From Eikenella glucosivorans (GTDB taxonomy: Bacteria; Pseudomonadota; Gammaproteobacteria; Burkholderiales; Neisseriaceae): a stretch of 64,000 nt of DNA. The DNA lies in the NCBI RefSeq assembly GCF_016025525.2, contig NZ_JACSGR010000006.1, positions 62,001 through 126,000 of the forward strand, written 5' to 3'. The translations under genes were made by a program, and so were the position numbers. Below are positions 33,816 through 42,017 of the stretch, in pieces. The notes under the pieces were generated by a model. That model worked only from the letters and a program-made list of their open reading frames with translations, searched no databases and was not told the origin of the DNA. Positions within the stretch are counted from its first letter, which is position 1. Every line of letters begins with the position of its first letter.

Positions 33816-35285
33816 ATGAATTTCTCATATAGCAAAATGGCTTTGGCCTGCGCCCTGGCGCTCTCGGCCAATCTGGTGTGGGCGGAGGGCGAAACCGCCG
33901 CCTCGGCGCCTGCCGCCGTGTTGGAAAGCGGAGAGGCAGTCCGCTATGCGGCAGCGGAAACGGAAAGGCTACCTGAAAATACTCCGGCAGCAGGAAACAC
34001 GGCCGAAGCAGCCGCTCCCGCCGCCAATCCCAATCTTTCCGCCGTCGGCCGCGCCCTAAACAACAACGGCATCACCCCGCACCTGATTGCCGCCTATTCC
34101 TACTTCACCAATCCCAGCTCCGGCATCGACACGCATAAAAACGAGCAAATCGGCATGATCATCGCCGGTGCCGATATCGACCTGCAGAAAGCCGGGCTGA
34201 TCAAAGGCGGCCGCATCCACTTCTCGCAAATGTGGGCGCCCTACACCAAAGGCTTGGACTACGGCAACAACGTAGGCAGCGTCTTGGCCGGCAACCCGCC
34301 GCCCTACATTCCCAGGGTGTCGCACCTCACACGCTTCACCTACGAGCAGCGCCTGCTCGACGACAAACTCTCCATCGAGCTGGGCAAAAGCAACCCCGGT
34401 AATTTCTACGGCAAATCCCTCTGCGCCTACGAATTTGCCTGCGTGAACCCTGTGTTGCAGAAAGTGGCCCACTTCAGCGCCACGCCTTATGCCGGCTGGG
34501 GCGTGCGCACCGCCTACCAAATCACCCCGCAGCTGGAAGCCAGCGGCGGCTGGTGGCGCACCTATCAGGCCTTCCCCTTCACCAACGGCTGGGAAAAAGG
34601 CTGGGACAACGACCGCTTCTACCAAGACGAAGGCAACGTGTATATCGCCGGCGTGAACTACAAATCCGACCGCAGCAAGAGCGCCTACCCCTTGGAAGTG
34701 GAAAGCTTCCTGATGCACACCGACCACAAATTCCCGCATCCCTACTACGGGCGCGCGCAAATGGAACGCGGCATGACCGGCATCCACCTGGGCGCACGCA
34801 AAGTGGTTTGGCGTAAAGACGGCGGCAACCTGGCCGATCCCTCGCCCACCACTCTGAGCGTGTACGGCAGCCTGAGCCATATGTTCAACCAAACCGTGTA
34901 TACCGGCCTGAAAACCTATGCCAACGCCGGCATTTTGTGGCAAGCCCCCTTGGCCAGCCGCCCCGGCGACACCCTCGGCCTGAACTTCAGCACCGCGCAC
35001 ATTTCGCGCGACGGCCAGCGCTATATGGCCGAGCGCTACCTCGGCAGCGACGGCTGGCAGCCCAAACGCAACGAATTCCAAGTGAGCCTGGATGCCACCG
35101 TGCCCTTGAACCGCAGCGTGATTTTCCAGCTCTCCGCCGCCCGCACCTGGAACGGCACCAACTGGATGCTGCAACAGGGCCAAATGCACACCGACCGGCC
35201 GAAAAACGGCCTCTCCGTGAGCGCGGGCATCACCATCCTGCTCGACCAGATGATGGGCCTGGTAGACCGCACCCCGCCGCAATAG
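33816..35285 (+). CDS. outer-membrane porin, OprB-like
   Basis: 489 residues. A signal peptide ends near residue 23 (NLVWA), an Ala/Glu-rich linker runs to about 70, and a beta-barrel follows. GLIKGGRIHFSQMWAPYTKG, LSIELGKSNPGNFYG and the carbohydrate-selective porin (OprB) style C-terminus are seen. AACGGAGG precedes the ATG. An in-frame uptake sequence (33966-33977) encodes RLPEN in the linker. Together with the SphA-like protein it gives the island two outer-membrane channels. The substrate may not be a sugar. Confidence 0.78.
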   Translation: MNFSYSKMALACALALSANLVWAEGETAASAPAAVLESGEAVRYAAAETERLPENTPAAGNTAEAAAPAANPNLSAVGRALNNNGITPHLIAAYSYFTNPSSGIDTHKNEQIGMIIAGADIDLQKAGLIKGGRIHFSQMWAPYTKGLDYGNNVGSVLAGNPPPYIPRVSHLTRFTYEQRLLDDKLSIELGKSNPGNFYGKSLCAYEFACVNPVLQKVAHFSATPYAGWGVRTAYQITPQLEASGGWWRTYQAFPFTNGWEKGWDNDRFYQDEGNVYIAGVNYKSDRSKSAYPLEVESFLMHTDHKFPHPYYGRAQMERGMTGIHLGARKVVWRKDGGNLADPSPTTLSVYGSLSHMFNQTVYTGLKTYANAGILWQAPLASRPGDTLGLNFSTAHISRDGQRYMAERYLGSDGWQPKRNEFQVSLDATVPLNRSVIFQLSAARTWNGTNWMLQQGQMHTDRPKNGLSVSAGITILLDQMMGLVDRTPPQ

Positions 35286-35295
35286 CAACGAAATT

Positions 35296-35332
35296 TTCAG
35301 GTAGCCTCCAATCCGCTTAGAGGCTACCTGAA
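35296..35332. terminator. inverted uptake-sequence pair inside the rightward unit
   Basis: TTCAGGTAGCCT (35296-35307) and AGGCTACCTGAA (35321-35332) form a hairpin with an A run after the porin gene. A third copy (35349-35360) follows before the reductase gene. Confidence 0.55.
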
Positions 35333-35414
35333 AAAAGATACCGCGGTTTTCAGGTAGCCTTTCCGGCTGCTCGGGAGCCGCCCTGCAAACTTTCCAATCA
35401 AAGGAAATCGCACC

Positions 35415-38400
35415 ATGAGCAAACTGCAAACCCCCTTGAAACTGCGCTCCGGCCTCGAGCTGAAAAACCGCATCGTGATGGCGCCGATGACCACCGAAGC
35501 CGCCACCGCCAGCGGCCGCGTTACCCAAAAAATGCTGGATTACTACCAATCCCGCGCCGGCGAGCCCGCCGCCATCATCGTGGAATGCGCCTATGTGGAA
35601 CGCCTGGGCATGGCCTATCCCAACGGCGTGGGCCTGGAAAGCGACAGCCAGATTGCCGATTTGGCCAAAATCGCCAAAGTGATTCAAGAGAAAGGCTCGA
35701 AGGCCATCTTGCAGGTATACCACGGCGGGCGCATGGTGTTGCCCGGCCTCATCGGCGGGCAGCAGCCCGTGGCGCCCAGCCCGGTGGCCGCCGAGCGCTT
35801 GGGCTACATAGAGCCACGCGAACTGAGCACGGCAGAAATCGACAGCCTGATTGCCAAATTCGGCGAAATCACCCGCCGCGCCGCGCAGGCCGGTTTCGAC
35901 GGCGTGGAAATCCACGGCGCCAACACCTATTTGCTCCAGCAGTTCTTCTCGCCGCATTCCAACTGCCGCAGCGACCAATGGGGCGGCAGCCGCGAAAAAC
36001 GCGCCGCCTTCCCGCTGGCCGTGGTGGATGTCGTGCAGGCCGCCGCTCAAAAATACGCCGCCGGCAAACCTTTCGCCGTGGGCTACCGCTTCTCACCTGA
36101 AGAGCTGGAAAAACCCGGTATCACCTTCGACGACACTGTATTCCTGCTGGAAAAACTGGCGGAAAAAGGTTTGGACTACCTGCACTTCTCCACCAACTAT
36201 GTGATGCAGTCGTCCATCATCGACATTGCCGACAAAGAACCGCTGATTGCCAAGCTGCTGGCGCGCCGTTCGGCCAAGCTGGCGCAAATCCCGCTTATCG
36301 GCGTGGGCAACGTGAAGCAGATTGCCGATGCCGAGCAAGGCCTGGCCAACGGCTTCGACCTGATTGCCGTGGGCAAGAGCATGATTGTGAACGAACATTG
36401 GCTGAGCCGAGGCTTGGCGGGCGAAGAGCTGCCCACGTTCATGCGCAAAGAAGATTGTGTGCCGCGCCGCGTGCCTGAAAGTATCTGGCCGATCATCACC
36501 GACTGCATGGCGCGGCAGGAGCGCGCCTTCATCAACCGCAACACGCCGCGCAAAGACTTTGCCGAAGGCGTGTACCGCGAGAGCTTTGCCGATTTCCACG
36601 GCATGGTAAACGTAGACATCACCTTGGATAAGGTGTCCATCAAAAAACTGGATTTCCTCACCGGCACCAGCGGCGCGCCGGGCGTAACCGTGGACGTGTT
36701 TGCCGAAATGGCCGACCGCATCGTGAGCAGCAACGGCACCGATGTGGATATCGTGTCCGGCGCCACCGAAACCTGCCAATCGCTGCTGGAAGCGGTAAAC
36801 CGCGTGGTGGCCAAGGCCACAGGCGCGGAACTGCCGAAAAAACCGAGCAAAAACGCTAGCCTGCCTTGGGTGGGCGAAGATCCGGAAATCCATCCGGATG
36901 ACGTGGTGGCCGAAATCGAAACCGATGTGATCGTGGTGGGCTGCGGCGTGGCCGGCACGGTGGCCACCCGCTCCGCCGCCGAAGAAGGCGCGGACGTGGT
37001 GGTGATTGAAAAAGCGGCCGGCCCGCAATGCCGCAGCGGCGAATACGCCGTGATCAAAGGCAAGGTGCAGGCGCGCTGGGGACGCGACGTGTACGACCCG
37101 GATCAAATCACCGACCGCTTCGTGCGCGAATGCGCCTACCGCAACAAACGCCCCATTGTGGCCAAATGGGCGCACAACTGCGCCGACGTGTTCGACTGGT
37201 TCATTGCCGCCAAACCGGATATGCACATTTGCGAAACCTCTTCTTCCGATGTGCCGGATGAATCGAAAGATTTGTTCCTGGAGCCGCTGTACTACCCGCT
37301 GCCGCCGCACTACGATTGGACGAAAGAACCTTTCCCCACCATCCCCACCTCGGTGCACTTCATGCCCGACCAAACCGGCATCATCATGGCCAATATGGGT
37401 AAAGCGCTGGACACCGGCAAAGTCACGGCCTATTGGGGGCATTTCGTGGAGAAGCTGATTCAAGACGGCAAGCGCGTTAGCGGCGTGTTCGCCCGCGATG
37501 CCAAAACCGGCAAATACATCAAGGTAACGGCCAGAAAAGGCGTGATTTTGGCCACCGGCGAATACGGCAGCAACAAGGAAATCGTGGATTATTACGTGCC
37601 GGAAATCGGCGAAAACGGCGTGAAATCCGTGTGGTTGAACCGCGATGTGGAAGGCAACCTCACCAACACCGGCGACGGCCTGAAAATGGGCGCGCGCATC
37701 GGTGCCGCCATCCAGCAGAACCACGCACCGATGACGCACCACATGGGCGGCCCCTTCGGCATGGGCGGCGCATTGGGCATCGCGCCCTTCCTGTTCCTCA
37801 ACCGCGACGGCAAACGCTTCATGAACGAAGACGTGCCCGGCCAGCAGGTGGAAAACCAGCTGGAAATGCAGCCCGAACGGCGCTGCTACCAGATTTTCGA
37901 CAACCGCTGGCGCGAACAGGTGGAATACATGCCCGCCGGCCACGGCGTGGTGTGCGCCTACGACCCCGGCAGCGAATACGAAGGCAAAAACCACCCGCGC
38001 TATTCGCTCAGCTACCGCAGCGAGGCCGAATTTGAAGCCGAATTGGCCGGTGGCAATATGTTTAAGGCCGATACGCTGGAAGAACTGCTGGCCAAGCTCG
38101 ACATCAACCAGGCCGAAGCAGCGAAATCCATCGCCCGCTACAACGAGCTGGCCGCTCAGAAACGCGATGCGGATTTCAATAAAACTTCCTCCCGCCTGTT
38201 CCCGATTGCCGAAGGCCCTTTCTACGCCGTGCCCTTCGGGCTCACCGTGATGCTGGCCTGCTGCGGCGGCCTGGAGAGCGACGAAGACTGCCACACCTAC
38301 GATGAAGACCGCAACATCATCCCCGGCCTGTATGTGGCGGGCAACATCCAGGGCAACCGCTACGCCGTGGAATACCCCATCTGCATGAAGGGCGTGAGCC

Positions 38401-38459
38401 ACTCCATGTGCATGTATTACGGCTATGTGGCGGGCAAAAACGCGGTGCACGGCAAATAA
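35415..38459 (+). CDS. OYE + FMN_bind + FAD_binding_2 fusion reductase
   Basis: 1014 residues, no signal peptide, so cytoplasmic. An OYE-type NADH:flavin barrel spans about 1-350 (LKNRIVMAPMTTEA, VYHGGRM, EIHGANTYLLQQFFSPHSN). An FMN_bind domain at about 395-470 carries D445-IVSGA-T451, the motif to which ApbE attaches FMN at the threonine. A flavocytochrome-c/fumarate-reductase-like FAD domain starts at about 500 (GxGxxG at 509-514; DGKRFMNED). This is the layout of soluble NADH-dependent fumarate, acrylate and cinnamate reductases. Around N769 the sequence NHAPMTHHMGG replaces fumarate-site residues, and the C-terminal GANRLGG signature is missing, so fumarate is unlikely. Confidence 0.88.
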   Translation: MSKLQTPLKLRSGLELKNRIVMAPMTTEAATASGRVTQKMLDYYQSRAGEPAAIIVECAYVERLGMAYPNGVGLESDSQIADLAKIAKVIQEKGSKAILQVYHGGRMVLPGLIGGQQPVAPSPVAAERLGYIEPRELSTAEIDSLIAKFGEITRRAAQAGFDGVEIHGANTYLLQQFFSPHSNCRSDQWGGSREKRAAFPLAVVDVVQAAAQKYAAGKPFAVGYRFSPEELEKPGITFDDTVFLLEKLAEKGLDYLHFSTNYVMQSSIIDIADKEPLIAKLLARRSAKLAQIPLIGVGNVKQIADAEQGLANGFDLIAVGKSMIVNEHWLSRGLAGEELPTFMRKEDCVPRRVPESIWPIITDCMARQERAFINRNTPRKDFAEGVYRESFADFHGMVNVDITLDKVSIKKLDFLTGTSGAPGVTVDVFAEMADRIVSSNGTDVDIVSGATETCQSLLEAVNRVVAKATGAELPKKPSKNASLPWVGEDPEIHPDDVVAEIETDVIVVGCGVAGTVATRSAAEEGADVVVIEKAAGPQCRSGEYAVIKGKVQARWGRDVYDPDQITDRFVRECAYRNKRPIVAKWAHNCADVFDWFIAAKPDMHICETSSSDVPDESKDLFLEPLYYPLPPHYDWTKEPFPTIPTSVHFMPDQTGIIMANMGKALDTGKVTAYWGHFVEKLIQDGKRVSGVFARDAKTGKYIKVTARKGVILATGEYGSNKEIVDYYVPEIGENGVKSVWLNRDVEGNLTNTGDGLKMGARIGAAIQQNHAPMTHHMGGPFGMGGALGIAPFLFLNRDGKRFMNEDVPGQQVENQLEMQPERRCYQIFDNRWREQVEYMPAGHGVVCAYDPGSEYEGKNHPRYSLSYRSEAEFEAELAGGNMFKADTLEELLAKLDINQAEAAKSIARYNELAAQKRDADFNKTSSRLFPIAEGPFYAVPFGLTVMLACCGGLESDEDCHTYDEDRNIIPGLYVAGNIQGNRYAVEYPICMKGVSHSMCMYYGYVAGKNAVHGK

Positions 38460-38476
38460 GCCGGCATCCGCAGCAT

Positions 38477-38627
38477 AGGCTACCTGAAAGCGTCAGCTTC
38501 AACGAAGTGGACCGATGTCTTGCAAAGCAAGGCTGAGTTTCTGCAAAGCTAAAGCGCAAGCTTCAGTGCCGTACCAGGCTGACAGCCAGCCCTTGGCCTG
38601 AAACGCTGCAAATTTTTCAGGTAGCCT
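38477..38627. repeat. dispersed uptake-sequence-bordered repeat, copy A
   Basis: It is bounded by AGGCTACCTGAA (38477-38488) and TTCAGGTAGCCT (38616-38627). The inside reads AGCTTCAACGAAGTGG, then GATGTCTTGCAAAGCAAGG, then TGAGTTTCTGCAAAGCT, each block recurring in the copies at 39.7, 43.0 and 60.3 kb. A diverged second half follows. Confidence 0.75.
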
Positions 38628-38700
38628 CTTCCGCCCTTTGTCCGAGAGCATGCGGATAAAGGGCGTGTTTTTATCAACCATCCGCTCTGGGGAGCCTGCC

Positions 38701-39648
38701 ATGAACGTTGCCACCTTTATCGCCATGGGCACGGTGAACACCATCACCCTGTTCGAGCCGGACACGCAAAACATCCTGCCGCGCGTATTCGAATATGTGA
38801 AAAGCATGGAGCAGAAGCTCACCGTGCACCACTCTGATTCTGAAATCATGCGCCTCAACGCCAACGCGGGCATCGCGCCGGTTGCCGTATCGGAAGAGGT
38901 GTTTGCACTGTTGCTGCGCGCACACGCCGCCAGCCTAGAAGAAGGCTCGGGCTTCAACTTCGCCCTGGGTGCGCTCACCCGGTTGTGGCGGGCGTATCAG
39001 AAGCAGGGCATCGTGCCGTTCGACACCCAGATTGCCGCTGCCCGCGCGCTGTGCGATCCGCATTTGGTGTGGCTCGATGCCGGCAGCTGCCGCGCCTTCC
39101 TCACGCAGCCGGGCATGTCGCTGGATTTGGGCGCCATTGCCAAAGGCTACATCGCCGACGGCGTGAAACGGCTGCTGGCCGAAGCGGGCATTGAGCGCGC
39201 CACCATCGATTTGGGCGGCAACGTGGTGCTGCACGGGCAGTCGCCCAAACAAGCCGACGGCCTGTGGCGCGTGGGCATCCAGCAGCCCTATGCCGCCAAA
39301 GGCGAATACGCCGCCGTGTGCCGCCTGCCGGCCGTTTCGGTGGTGACCTCCGGCGTGTACGAGCGCTACGCCGAAGCGGGCGGGCGGCAATACCACCACC
39401 TCATCAACCCGCAAACGGGCTACCCCTTCGACAACGGCATGCTCGGCGCCACCGTGATCGCGCCCGATTCCACCGAAGCCGAAATCCGCTCCACGCAAAT
39501 CTTCGCCCAGGGAGCGGCAGGCGCAGCCGACAGCCGCAGCGATGTGTGGCGCGTATTGATTGATAAAGAAAAGCGAATGTTCGTGTCGCGCGCGCTGCTG
39601 CCGTTTTTCGAGCTGAAAGACGCGGCCTACCAAGTGATACCGGTTTAA
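38701..39648 (+). CDS. apbE: FAD:protein FMN transferase (ApbE family), no signal peptide
   Basis: 315 residues. DLGAIAKGYIADGV, IDLGGNVVLHG and TSGVYERYAE with HHLINPQTGYPFDNG are ApbE signatures for FAD and Mg2+ binding. ApbE transfers FMN from FAD to the threonine of the (D/E)xx(S/T)GAT motif of FMN_bind domains. Unlike most ApbE proteins it starts without a lipoprotein or Sec signal, so it should act in the cytoplasm on the fusion reductase directly upstream. The ATG at 38701 follows GGGGAG; the frame is open from 38638. Confidence 0.92.
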   Translation: MNVATFIAMGTVNTITLFEPDTQNILPRVFEYVKSMEQKLTVHHSDSEIMRLNANAGIAPVAVSEEVFALLLRAHAASLEEGSGFNFALGALTRLWRAYQKQGIVPFDTQIAAARALCDPHLVWLDAGSCRAFLTQPGMSLDLGAIAKGYIADGVKRLLAEAGIERATIDLGGNVVLHGQSPKQADGLWRVGIQQPYAAKGEYAAVCRLPAVSVVTSGVYERYAEAGGRQYHHLINPQTGYPFDNGMLGATVIAPDSTEAEIRSTQIFAQGAAGAADSRSDVWRVLIDKEKRMFVSRALLPFFELKDAAYQVIPV

Positions 39649-39662
39649 AATCCGGCTTGGCT

Positions 39663-39766
39663 GAAACGCTGTTTTAACTGCGTTGAAGCTGATGCTTTAG
39701 CTTCGCAGAAACTCAGCCTTGCTTTGCAAGACATGGTTTCAGGTAGCCTGAATTTTCAGGTAGCCT
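39663..39766. repeat. dispersed uptake-sequence-bordered repeat, copy B (inverted)
   Basis: Reverse-oriented copy: ACTGCGTTGAAGCTGATGC, TTAGCTTCGCAGAAACTCAG, CCTTGCTTTGCAAGACATGG, then two uptake sequences (39738-39749 and 39755-39766). The blocks match the complement of copy A. Confidence 0.75.
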
Positions 39767-39804
39767 CAAACCGACAAGAACCAACAAAAATAAGGAAAAC
39801 AAAA

Positions 39805-41022
39805 ATGGTCTTCCACAAAAAACGCTATGTCGCCACGCTCTTTTTGGCCTTCGTTACCCTGTCCATCAACCTGCGCGCGCCGATTACCGCGCTGCCGCCG
39901 ATTATCAAAGACATCCAGCAAAGCCTGCACATGGGCGCCACCGTGTCGGGCGTGCTCACCACCATCCCCGTGCTCTGCTTCGGCCTGTTCACGCCGCTGG
40001 CTTCCCGGCTCATCATGCGGACGGGGCTGGAAAAAGCGATTGTGCTCACCCTGCTCGGCGTGATGGCCGGCTCGCTGATCCGCGTGGCGGGCAATGTGCC
40101 ACTGATGCTGCTGGGCACGGTGATCATCGGCCTCTCGCTCACCGTCGGCAACCTGCTGGGCATCCTCATCATCGGCCGAGATTTCAAAAGCTCCGCCAGC
40201 ATCATGACCGGCATCATGGTGCTGGGCATGAGCCTGGGCGGCATGATCACCTCCTCGCTCACCCCGCCCCTGGCACAGCACACCAACTGGCAGCTCGCCC
40301 TGGCCAGCTGGTTTCTGCTTGCCCTCATCTGCCTGCTGTTCTGGATCAAAACCATGACCAGCCGCACCCACCGCGCCCGCAGCGTGCTGGATAACCTGTC
40401 GATCCTGCCGAAAAACCACACGGGCGAAAAATCGCACCACCCGGACCACACCAAAGACAAAGCCATCCTCTTTCTCATCGTCGCCTTCGCCTGCCATTGC
40501 TTTGCCTTCTACGGCATCGTGGCCTGGCTGCCGCGCTTTTTGATCGACAGCGGCATGAGCCCCAACCGCGCGGGCGTGGCCGTGTCGGTGTTCCATATGC
40601 TCGGCTTCATCGGCGCGCTGGGCATCCCCATCCTGGCCAAACGCCTGAAGCTCAGCTCCGCCGCCCTGTTTGCTATTTCCGGCACCACTTGGTTCCTCGT
40701 GCCCACCGGCTTCTACCTCGCCCCTGATTTGTGGCTGCTGTGGGATGTGATGGGCGGCATCGGCTGCGGCGGTGCCTATGTGGTGGTGTTCACCGCCATC
40801 CTTTCCCTGGCCGAATCGCTGGATGAAAACCGCCGTATCTCCACCGTGGTGCAATGCTCCGGCTACATCATCGCCTCGTTTGCACCGATGGTGGTGGGCG
40901 CGCTGTATGAGTTTTCTGGCGCCTGGATGCTCTCCTTCGCCCTGATGGGTGCGGCCACGGCGGTGTTTATGGGCAGCGGTATCGCGGCGGATTTGCTGTT
41001 TCGCCAGAAAGAGGCGGCATAA
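39805..41022 (+). CDS. CynX/NimT-type MFS transporter
   Basis: 405-residue major facilitator with about 12 helices. LSINLRAPITALPPIIKDIQ is the typical N-terminus of the cyanate (CynX) and 2-nitroimidazole (NimT) transporter group, and GLSLTVGNLLGILIIGRDFK also fits. The ATG at 39805 follows TAAGGAAAA; the frame runs open from 39724 through an uptake sequence. It is the last gene of the rightward unit. Export or import of a small anion related to the island is possible but unproven. Confidence 0.83.
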   Translation: MVFHKKRYVATLFLAFVTLSINLRAPITALPPIIKDIQQSLHMGATVSGVLTTIPVLCFGLFTPLASRLIMRTGLEKAIVLTLLGVMAGSLIRVAGNVPLMLLGTVIIGLSLTVGNLLGILIIGRDFKSSASIMTGIMVLGMSLGGMITSSLTPPLAQHTNWQLALASWFLLALICLLFWIKTMTSRTHRARSVLDNLSILPKNHTGEKSHHPDHTKDKAILFLIVAFACHCFAFYGIVAWLPRFLIDSGMSPNRAGVAVSVFHMLGFIGALGIPILAKRLKLSSAALFAISGTTWFLVPTGFYLAPDLWLLWDVMGGIGCGGAYVVVFTAILSLAESLDENRRISTVVQCSGYIIASFAPMVVGALYEFSGAWMLSFALMGAATAVFMGSGIAADLLFRQKEAA

Positions 41023-41033
41023 GCCCCGCTGTT

Positions 41034-41069
41034 TTCAGGTAGCCTCAATTTGTTTGCAGGCTACCTGAA
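41034..41069. terminator. inverted uptake-sequence pair ending the island
   Basis: TTCAGGTAGCCT (41034-41045) and AGGCTACCTGAA (41058-41069) form a hairpin just after the CynX-like gene. Confidence 0.7.
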
Positions 41070-41439
41070 ATTCAGGATCAAAGAATAAATTAAGATGGTA
41101 AAAATTACCGGAAGCCTTTCTGTATGAGGGTTTCAGAGATTTTTACCATCCTGTTTGTTTGTCAACGGTATCTTGCTCTCTTTTGAATAAAACAAGAAAT
41201 TGATGAAGCTGCGCACTACCAATAAGACAGAAGGCAAATTTGATGGGTTGAAGAACTTAAACTACTGTTGCTTCGGGATGAGCATGCGGGCTAAAGAAAT
41301 GTTACAAATAAATATTTGTCTCTGAGTGAATAACAAAAGGGATAAAAATCGTCTTTATCTATTATTAATAAAAGCTCAATTTTCCAACATTAATCCCAGT
41401 TGTTCTTTAAGCAGCAGGCATATTGAATGCAGACGCAAA
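41070..41439. other. AT-rich segment with an inverted repeat and a 40-codon ORF
   Basis: This 370 bp stretch is clearly more AT-rich than its surroundings and has no uptake sequence. GATGGTAAAAAT (41094-41105) is perfectly inverted at 41139-41150, with weaker pairing inside the loop. A 40-codon frame starts at the ATG at 41203 (MKLRTTNKTEGKFDGL) and stops at 41325. I do not recognise it. It could be a transposon or phage-gene remnant. Confidence 0.4.
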
Positions 41440-41463
41440 AACAGCCCGATTCCTCGGGCTGTT
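41440..41463 (-). terminator. rho-independent terminator of the small secreted protein gene
   Basis: AACAGCCCGA (41440-41449) pairs with TCGGGCTGTT (41454-41463). On the minus strand a T run follows, 20 bp after the stop of the gene at 41483. Confidence 0.85.
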
Positions 41464-41482
41464 CGCGTATCCGGCGGCAGGT

Positions 41483-41770
41483 TTAGCGGCAGGACAAGCC
41501 CAGGATGGTGGGCGGATTGCCGTTGGAAAGTTTGATGCGGCAGGTGGTGCCGGAAGTGCCGGATACCACGGCGTAGCGCGCACCGCCTTCGCTGCGGGTG
41601 CTCACGTTCATCGGCTCCTTCACGCCCATGGATTTGGATGTGTGCGCCAAGTTTTGCACCAGATCCGGCGGCAGGCCGGAGGAATCGTTGGCGATTTTTA
41701 CGCTGTCGGCCGCCCATGCGGACGCAATAGGCAGCAAGGCCAGCATCAGAATAGTCAGTTTGCGTTGCAT
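41483..41770 (-). CDS. small secreted protein of unknown function
   Basis: 95 residues with a clear signal peptide (MQRKLTILMLALLPIASAWA, cleavage after AWA). That leaves about 75 residues with two cysteines (CRIKLSNG and the final SCR), which probably form a disulfide in the periplasm. I do not recognise the family. A GGAGAA site precedes the ATG and a good terminator follows, so it is an independent transcript. The neighbours give no functional hint. Confidence 0.75.
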   Translation of the reverse strand: MQRKLTILMLALLPIASAWAADSVKIANDSSGLPPDLVQNLAHTSKSMGVKEPMNVSTRSEGGARYAVVSGTSGTTCRIKLSNGNPPTILGLSCR

Positions 41771-42017
41771 AGTGGTTCTCCTGTGAAAAAGGGCTGCCTT
41801 TAACGGCAGCTGGAAACACTCTACTACATCGGCATGCGGTTTGACAACGATTGTGCGCTGTTTTTACCCGATTGTGCGGCGATGGTGTCGTGTTTTGCGG
41901 GAAACAGGCTTGGCGGCATGAAAAATATGCTGTTCAATAAACAAGTTGGCGTATAGTGCTGCGCGATGGTATAGGGCAAGCGATAGCAAACCGCCTGCCG
42001 CCGATTAAATATTTTCA

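Noticed and set aside
34056..36050. A 664-codon open frame on the minus strand across the porin and fusion-reductase genes
   Set aside because: It is antisense to two well-supported genes and rich in Gly, Ala, Val and His, as expected from mirrored GC-rich codons. It has no domain, and it runs across the gap between them including uptake sequences.
36093..38450. A 785-codon minus-strand open frame
   Set aside because: It lies entirely antisense to the OYE-FMN-FAD reductase, with His/Ala/Gly/Val bias and no recognisable motif. It is a shadow of strong codon bias.
35415..38459. Naming the fusion protein fumarate reductase
   Set aside because: The FAD domain is of that superfamily, but the substrate-binding signatures around N769 and at the C-terminus differ, and the context is catabolic.
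19210..41022. Assigning the island firmly to phloroglucinol, camphor, bile-acid or carnitine degradation
   Set aside because: Each shares one or two enzymes with the island, but none accounts for all. No gene unique to any of these pathways could be recognised.
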